NCBI GenBank assembly: GCA_020186115.1
Contig: WSYJ01000001.1
Location: forward strand, 1,240,001 to 1,304,000
Source: Histomonas meleagridis
Taxonomy: Eukaryota; Parabasalia; Tritrichomonadida; Dientamoebidae
Length of the DNA stretch: 64,000 nt
Reading direction: 5' to 3'
Shown here in pieces: positions 59,401 to 64,000 of the stretch. Within the stretch, counting starts at the first letter, position 1; each line of letters begins with the position of its first letter. Position numbers and translations under genes: made by a program. The notes under the pieces are model-generated. The model saw only the letters and a program-made list of their open reading frames with translations, searched no databases and was not told the DNA's origin.

Positions 59401-59806
59401 AAACTGAGTTGAAAATTATTGGATTGTATAATAGATTTAATGGTTGCATTCCAAGTAATATAACATATAGATGAATCCCCATATCGCGTGTATCACCTTT
59501 TTTGGAAATTAAACCAGAAACAAGTGGTTGGAATATTGATGGAGATTTATCTTGATTTGTTAATGAATCCCAAAAAATACCTTGGTTCTCATCAGAACGA
59601 AATTTAGTAAGGATTTCCAAAAGACGTATTAATAATTTAGGATTTTCTTCTGCTACTTGAATTGAGTTAATCAGAGATTCATCTGGTTCAATTGTTTGAT
59701 TTCTCATAACTGTTTCTATAATATCATCACTATAATTAAGAGCTCCCAGTTGATCAAGAATTGCAATTGCTTCTTCTGATAAAGCAACACATTCTTTTTC
59801 ATTCAT
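56438..59806 (-). CDS. Condensin II subunit D3-like HEAT protein
   Basis: 1122 aa of HEAT repeats. The block AVKCNCLIVLCDLCVKYSAT, VDPYIMDMSACFADKSSIVR, RQALLILTRLISEDFIKMKP, LIFFRFVYSLIDEDENVRKF is the conserved condensin D-subunit (Cnd1) core, closest in wording to CAP-D3 with its E-D-F-I-K-M-K. The C-terminus is disordered with Ser/Thr-Pro sites (KTPFRSP, KTPTMTLLSPP, INSPIM) and an acidic end, matching the CDK-regulated tail of condensin subunits. It acts in mitotic chromosome assembly with SMC2/4. Somewhat shorter than animal CAP-D3. Confidence 0.82.
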   Translation of the reverse strand: MNEKECVALSEEAIAILDQLGALNYSDDIIETVMRNQTIEPDESLINSIQVAEENPKLLIRLLEILTKFRSDENQGIFWDSLTNQDKSPSIFQPLVSGLISKKGDTRDMGIHLYVILLGMQPLNLLYNPIIFNSVLSIMITASQSIENPKVFDENDKRCILLIPKIFDALSYTISPTFTKLAGDDVIIAIIELAFKMSTIFRKELDPYKKQIIPASLKFINSASKFHLEFLLPYLVLTLLLDFLPPNKSITSRIVEIRTTFLNFCRDNLSNKPDLLTLVTKHIFVRCPDRVAIRESCAFCITFLVKLFEDKTDIINFIIKNSRAHKSTLRTLSLVLFKMLINDNDIELNDETQLSMIQHIFSAILDQVPNVRASSISAISALIPKADSKMCFELGLDDGRLLDHLEQRIIDEKLVVRKAALNCLKTICERTDHEPGFKLFPLIADRLRDRSVTMRQEAANILSSCLVSYHYAPQIVSLWFDSIFPLALDVDTKTQDLALKLMTNYYFSIISTSNGLEMTKCLNDTHIIPLTKVFIVYKQKAINLTPMIRDLERILKNETLPQIWKMADILISVCPDSFNNKLFIDQWQNRNNLPVEYLSIISKMKLNDEQIFNDSLKILEEIAEGFQQSELSPIHSHVQISTQKKSSQKDFVNLLNMSNNRINSVASDQNITRKTLRDLIPTIFLLGELVSYVKALGDYDFTGLQLLISEKLPNEIHIPSQVRSNTTISLGKLCLCRRDISSSFVAAFAHQLHHTNDPAVKCNCLIVLCDLCVKYSATVDPYIMDMSACFADKSSIVRRQALLILTRLISEDFIKMKPLIFFRFVYSLIDEDENVRKFAQSSLLDVLSLKDPKLLSSNFIDTLHYFAGNLDSSLLGEDKEFHKKFQIKDKKMRRDAYLIMIRRMDNTVLFELLQQLCVKVLNEFLEGNIELEDGEVLLSDTFDSMLNIENEMEAVNVTEANLDDPQKEKVAEQGRVYLALIHSHLIQRVLPILSQMHRFLRENKSPLQSDLRNFFRTLCKKHPKLLDELRRQEPILATELENEISLTSSPENEIPQPEIDIQKTPFRSPLLSMIAKTPTMTLLSPPSINSPIMVLSQNDNNDEPNRDEKRPPIPFDLDEDDD

Positions 59807-59818
59807 TTTGGTTGATTT

Positions 59819-59829
59819 GGCCGTTTATA
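59819..59829 (-). promoter_or_regulatory. AAACGGCC box before the condensin gene
   Basis: TATAAACGGCC on the minus strand, 13 bases before the ATG at 59806, with TCAACC as possible initiator in between. Confidence 0.45.
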
Positions 59830-60491
59830 AATTGCAAAAAGTGTAAAAACGGAGTGCCCCGGTATTCTTGAGTAACCTCATTGAATATTTTAAATGCGAA
59901 ACATCCTGATATCGAAACTTCAGTTATCATTCGGAGGAATTATTTCATAAATTTCAAACTTCTCGCATTTATTAATTATACAAGTATTTTTGTATAAAAC
60001 ATCACACAAATGCAGAATCACAAAAAAATCATTTTGTTCAATCAAGTAATTTAGAAAATGTTATTAATGAAAATGATATATTAAAACATCAAACAAAATA
60101 CAACTATTTATAACAAAAATTAAAATAATACAAATATAATAACTGTTATAGTATATTAAGATACAAATTTGTTGTTAATGGAATGCAAAGTGGTTTCATG
60201 GTTGGAGTTCAGGTGACAAAAGATTTGTTTAATACATTTTTTTTTTGTTCATTACTTTGTGCCATGAACAAATAAGTTTTTATATATATATATGAATTTC
60301 TAAATATTTACAAAATGCGAAATTATTTCTTTTTTAAATGTATCTAATGAATTATATGAACTGATGTTAAGTAAAAGAAACTATTTTAATGAGCTTATTT
60401 ATGAACTTCTATACCTTATTTAAATTTTCTTTAAATCACAATATCTTTATCATTTATTCCATGTTTGAATTTTCATCATCATCAACATGTT
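59830..60491. other. Spacer, no gene seen
   Basis: Contains AAAAAGTGTAAAAACGG and CGGGGCACTCCG near 59835-59865 upstream of the condensin gene. The rest is AT-rich with a short TA run near 60284. Confidence 0.5.
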
Positions 60492-60960
60492 CTAAATATT
60501 TTCATTTATATAAACTTTTGTTTCATATTCAATGAATCTAGATTTAAATTGATAATTTAAGAAGTTAATCATTTTATGTAAGTTTGGCTTATTAATAATT
60601 GCTACACCGAAAACTTCTCTTACACTATCACATAATAATGATGTGCATTCTACATAACCAAATGCATTAATTCCTTGAGCCATATGTAATGCTTCTTCTT
60701 TACTAATGCATTGATTTGGTGTGCATTTTCTTATATCTGATTTTGTGTTAAGATGCAATTGTTAGGAAATCTCGTATTTCTTTTGATCACGGTATACCTT
60801 CTTATATTAATTCTTTTAAAAGATAATCTGTCAGCAATTGAAAAACAAACCATATAAATATTTGAGGAATCAAGTGGAAAATAAAGAATTTTTTGGGATT
60901 AGAAGATCCACTCGTGCCAATTGGTGCATAAGAAAATACAGTATCACTGAATTTAATTAT
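60492..60960 (-). pseudogene. Rho-family GTPase relic C
   Basis: Minus strand: NIYMVCFSIADRLSFKRIN, after frame changes KSDIRKCTPNQCISKEEALH and MAQGINAFGYVECTSLLCDS with VREVFGVAI, then an AT-rich non-homologous tail. Same half of the molecule as relics A and B (C-F-S-I ... K-S-D-I-R ... Y-V-E-C-T-S). No P-loop, no start. Confidence 0.65.
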
Positions 60961-61446
60961 TCTTTTACAACTTTCAAACATGCATAGAAGTAATATGGAA
61001 ATTCATCATATATGAACCTGTGGATCAAAACATCTGAGGAAGCATTTCCAATAAAATATAAATTTATATGTGGATAATCTTTGTTTTCTTCGCATTCACG
61101 GGCACATAAATTCTACCCTTCTTAAAATAAAACATTTATTTTTGAATGAGAATACTTTTGAATATGAATTAGACATTTTGTATTAATTCAAGGAATGGAA
61201 TAATCCTAAAACGCTTATCCCAATAGAACTTTTATTCGTATTCGATAAATAATATATATTAATCTGAAGGATAACACTACACATTCTAAAATATATTGAA
61301 GATATTTAAAATATTTAAACTAAAACAATGTTTATTTATTATATACAAAAATGCATATTGCATTTCGTTAATTTGCAAAATGTTTTGATGATTCTTTATT
61401 TTGATAAATAATTAAATGTATATATATTTATTTGTAGTTTCATATA
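60961..61446. other. Spacer, no gene seen
   Basis: AT-rich; any 5' half of Rho relic C expected here is unreadable. Confidence 0.45.
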
Positions 61447-63286
61447 TTAAATATGATTAAAATATTTATCATCTTCAAAGTCTTTGGCAAATGGATCTTC
61501 TTCCGCATTGGCTGTAGTCAATCCAATTGAAAAATTAGCAACTTGTGAAACATCTGTTTGTATTATATCATCTGTTTCTTTTTCAATAGATTTATTATTT
61601 TGATTTTTCTGAATATAAATAAATAAAATTACAATAATTGCGATAATTATAATAATGAAAATAACAACACAAATAACAATAATGACAGTATAATTCTTTT
61701 CATTATTTTGTTGATTATCATTTTCTTTATATTGAAGAACAGTATAAAATTCGGAATAAAATTTAATATATGTTGAATAAATAATAATCGTATATTCATA
61801 ATGAATTACAAATGTATTAACATAAATATGTGTCGAATCAATTTTTGTTAATGTCATCGAATTTATTATGAAACTTTTCGTTAATATCGTTTGCGTAATT
61901 GAATTCGTATATGTAACAATAAATGAATGCGATAATGATGTAAATAATGGAAATGAATTCGTTATTATATTTATCAATGTTATTGACTGACTAAATGTAT
62001 TCGATTTTGTAAATGTTTGTGATTTTGAATATGTATTCGATTTAGTGAATGTTAGTGTTGATGGTTCCTTTGATAGAAAGAAATGCGATGTATTGCTTAA
62101 TGCTCCATAGTTATCAATTGATGCAGCATGGATATAAAGATCGCCATCTTCAATATTTCTTATAACTCCATTCGTTGTTTGAATTTTGTTTGTGTTTGCT
62201 TCTGTGATATTCGTGTTTTCATTTTCATCAATAATATAATAATATTCTTTGACATATGTTGTAAGATTAAATTGAACTGATGATGATTCATATAATTTAG
62301 TTCCATTTGTTGCTTTACCAATAACTTTATAATTAATACTTTCTGTTACATAATTATTATCTGTACTGATTTCAATTGATCTTTCACCTTCGATTCTTGT
62401 TATATTTGGCGGATTTAGTTTCAATGGTTTAACTGAATTATCATATGAATATTGAAGTGGTGTTCGTTGATATAAATAACAAATAGTATTCACAAGAAGT
62501 TGTCGATCATATAATGTTGTACTTGCTGATGTATGCCCTATTTGAATCATTGCTGTGTTTTTATATGTTGTCAAATAGTAATGCGGATTCCCATATCTTA
62601 ACTCAGAATATCCATCGAGTTCCCATGAATATGATTCGGCTTCTGTAAAACTTCCACTAGTTCCAGTAGCAAATTCGCCTAATTCAGCCCAAACATCACC
62701 AAAAGCTGCATTTGAACTTGTATGTGTGAAATTTATTGGTAAAACGCCATTTGGAATGTAGTATGGATAATTAGTAACTAGACCACGCTTCGTGACTTTG
62801 ATTTCATTGGAATAATGACTCCAACTTGAACTAAGTGTGCCTGGAGAGCAATAACCAGAAACAGAACATGGATGTGTTCCAAGCTTAATCCCAAATTTGT
62901 CTGCAATTTGTCCATAGCCAAAAGTGTTCCCATAAAAATAGCCAACAACTTCAATACCAAATAAAACACGATTTATATACAAAATTGACTTTGGTACCTG
63001 TATTTGGATATATATTAAGAACTTTGATGCTTTTTGTTGTACTAAAATCAAACAAACTGATTGGCTGCCAATTTGCTCCATTTCTTTGCGAAAAAACAGA
63101 GTATATCAAATCTTGACTTGATTGAGATCCTGTCCAATTCAGTAAAACATGATTATTTTCATATTTAACATTGAGATTTGCATTAATTACAACTATAAAA
63201 AAATTCAGAATTAAATTTAAAAATAAATGGCTTTTCTTGGTTACATGACTTCCTTTTGCTATTTTGACTATTTTTTGAGAAAACAT
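61447..63286 (-). pseudogene. Type I surface protein with frameshift
   Basis: An N-terminal frame (ATG 63286) contains a hydrophobic signal segment (LFLNLILNFFIVVINANLNV) and VLLNWTGSQSSQDLIYSVFS, ending VLNIYPNTGTKVNFVYKS before a stop at 62951. A second frame overlapping it continues from about 63000: VLFGIEVVGYFYGNTFGYGQ, IADKFGIKLGTHPCSV, MIQIGHTSASTTLYDRQLLV, a Thr/Ser-rich stalk (FTKSNTYSKSQTFTKSNTFS), a transmembrane helix (VIIVICVVIFIIIIIAIIVI) and a cytoplasmic tail with EEDPFAKDFEDD. This is one large trichomonad surface-protein gene broken near 62990, by a frameshift or internal deletion. The ectodomain is not assigned to a named family. Confidence 0.65.
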
Positions 63287-63355
63287 GTGGGGTATATGCT
63301 CGCATGTTGCTATTTCAATTGAATTCTATTGAAATTTAAAGCTGATGAAATATAA

Positions 63356-63371
63356 TTGGGCCGCCCCAAAA
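63356..63371 (-). promoter_or_regulatory. GGGGCGGCCC element before the surface gene
   Basis: Gene-strand TTTTGGGGCGGCCCAA, about 70-85 bases before ATG 63286; a variant of the GGGCGCCC group. Confidence 0.3.
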
Positions 63372-63826
63372 TATTTTGCAAAATATTAACGAGGAAAAAG
63401 AACATAAAAATTCAAAGAAATTCATTTTTATTAATATACAAGAAGAACTCCTTTTATCAAGTGTATCATTTTTATAAATATTTATAAACATAACATAATA
63501 AAAGCATTTGATCTAATTGATCTTGATGCAAATTCCTTTAATTCTAATCAAACAAGTAATCCTTATGTACAATAGTACTTAAATATGTTTTTAAGCATTT
63601 AAAGTGGATGCAAATTGAATACAATAGCTTGTTCACAAAATTTCACATCATTTTTTCATCTTAAGATTAGATACCCTAAAATTAAATAAAATATAATGCA
63701 AAAATAATCATTAATTATATATTTCTTAATAATTGAATAATTGATATATATAAAATTTGGTTTTTTGTTATTATATTTAGCGCGAAAAGGTATCCTTGAC
63801 CTCAAACTTTTATTTTTAATTTATAA

Positions 63827-64000
63827 ATGTTATTCTTCATTTGTATTTTAGGATTTAAGATTCAAAATAGCGAAATAAAAGGGTTTTATCTAGATGGTAC
63901 TACTGATCGAAACAAGGTGTATAGTTTAACAGCAATAAAACATGGGAATGACGAAGATGTTCACAAATGTCTCATTGAAGAAATATTAAAAGTTGTTCCA
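63827..64000 (+). CDS. 5' end of unknown gene, runs off the window
   Basis: ATG 63827 opens 58 codons to the window edge: MLFFICILGFKIQNSEIKGF, YLDGTTDRNKVYSLTAIKHG, NDEDVHKCLIEEILKVVP. The first ten residues could be a short signal sequence. Coding-like composition. Family not recognised from this length. Confidence 0.45.
   Translation, partial: MLFFICILGFKIQNSEIKGFYLDGTTDRNKVYSLTAIKHGNDEDVHKCLIEEILKVVP

Noticed and set aside
1-64000. Canonical trichomonad introns, tRNA and rRNA genes, CRISPR arrays
   Set aside because: No GTATGT...ACTAACACACAG pair, no cloverleaf T-loop pattern, no rRNA-like GC-rich block and no spaced direct repeats were found by reading; a tRNA scan would be needed to exclude tRNAs fully.

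Overview
The window is eukaryotic nuclear DNA from a trichomonad (Parabasalia, Trichomonas or Tritrichomonas type). Supporting signs are AT-rich DNA, intron-less genes on both strands at short spacing, very short 5' leaders with initiator-like TCA sites and Myb-site-like AACGGTC boxes just before ATG codons, ankyrin/DUF3447 genes and their debris, and a protein complement rich in kinases and small GTPases. No canonical trichomonad intron (GTATGT...ACTAACACACAG) was seen. The species is inferred from style only; no rRNA or marker gene is present.

Layout. 0-10 kb is mostly debris: a left-edge ankyrin gene whose C-terminal repeats are split by T-rich inserts, a frameshifted repeat-type protein, ankyrin relics, a Golgin-A7/ERF4-like membrane protein, an NT-C2/dilute-like protein, a small basic protein and a dead LST8 (TOR complex) gene. 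10.7-13.7 kb holds a small secreted protein with an internal duplication and an Hsp110. 13.7-19 kb is a gene-poor AT-rich tract with a broken P-superfamily-like transposase, a foldback structure and a GC-rich palindrome, flanked by two copies of a dispersed repeat. 19-29.2 kb is gene-dense: a protein kinase fused to a Ras/Rab-like GTPase, a legumain-type protease, ribosomal protein uL24, a BET-like bromodomain protein, a PARP, a histidine acid phosphatase, an MLF-family protein and a TALE-like homeodomain protein. 29-34 kb has a membrane-anchored kinase, a coiled-coil protein, and Rho and ankyrin relics. 34-44.6 kb has an IRE1 with a degenerate kinase but intact-looking KEN nuclease, an SDR/zinc-ribbon/membrane fusion, a G-alpha subunit, a DUF4419 protein and Arp3. 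45.5-59.8 kb has a TKL-type kinase with a helical-repeat tail, a multi-pass membrane protein, a helical-repeat protein, a small secreted helical protein, ribosomal protein uS8, an Atg18/WIPI protein, an RFC subunit and condensin II D3. 60-64 kb has a Rho relic, a frameshifted type I surface protein and the start of one more gene.

There are no operons. Themes are signalling (four kinase or pseudokinase proteins, G-alpha, GTPases), ER and secretory functions (IRE1, legumain, phosphatase, secreted peptides), chromatin and DNA maintenance (bromodomain, PARP, RFC, condensin) and cytoskeleton (Arp3). The most unusual items are the kinase-GTPase fusion, the pseudokinase IRE1, the insert-split ankyrin repeats, two amphipathic secreted proteins, and a GGGCGCCC palindrome recurring in front of several genes.
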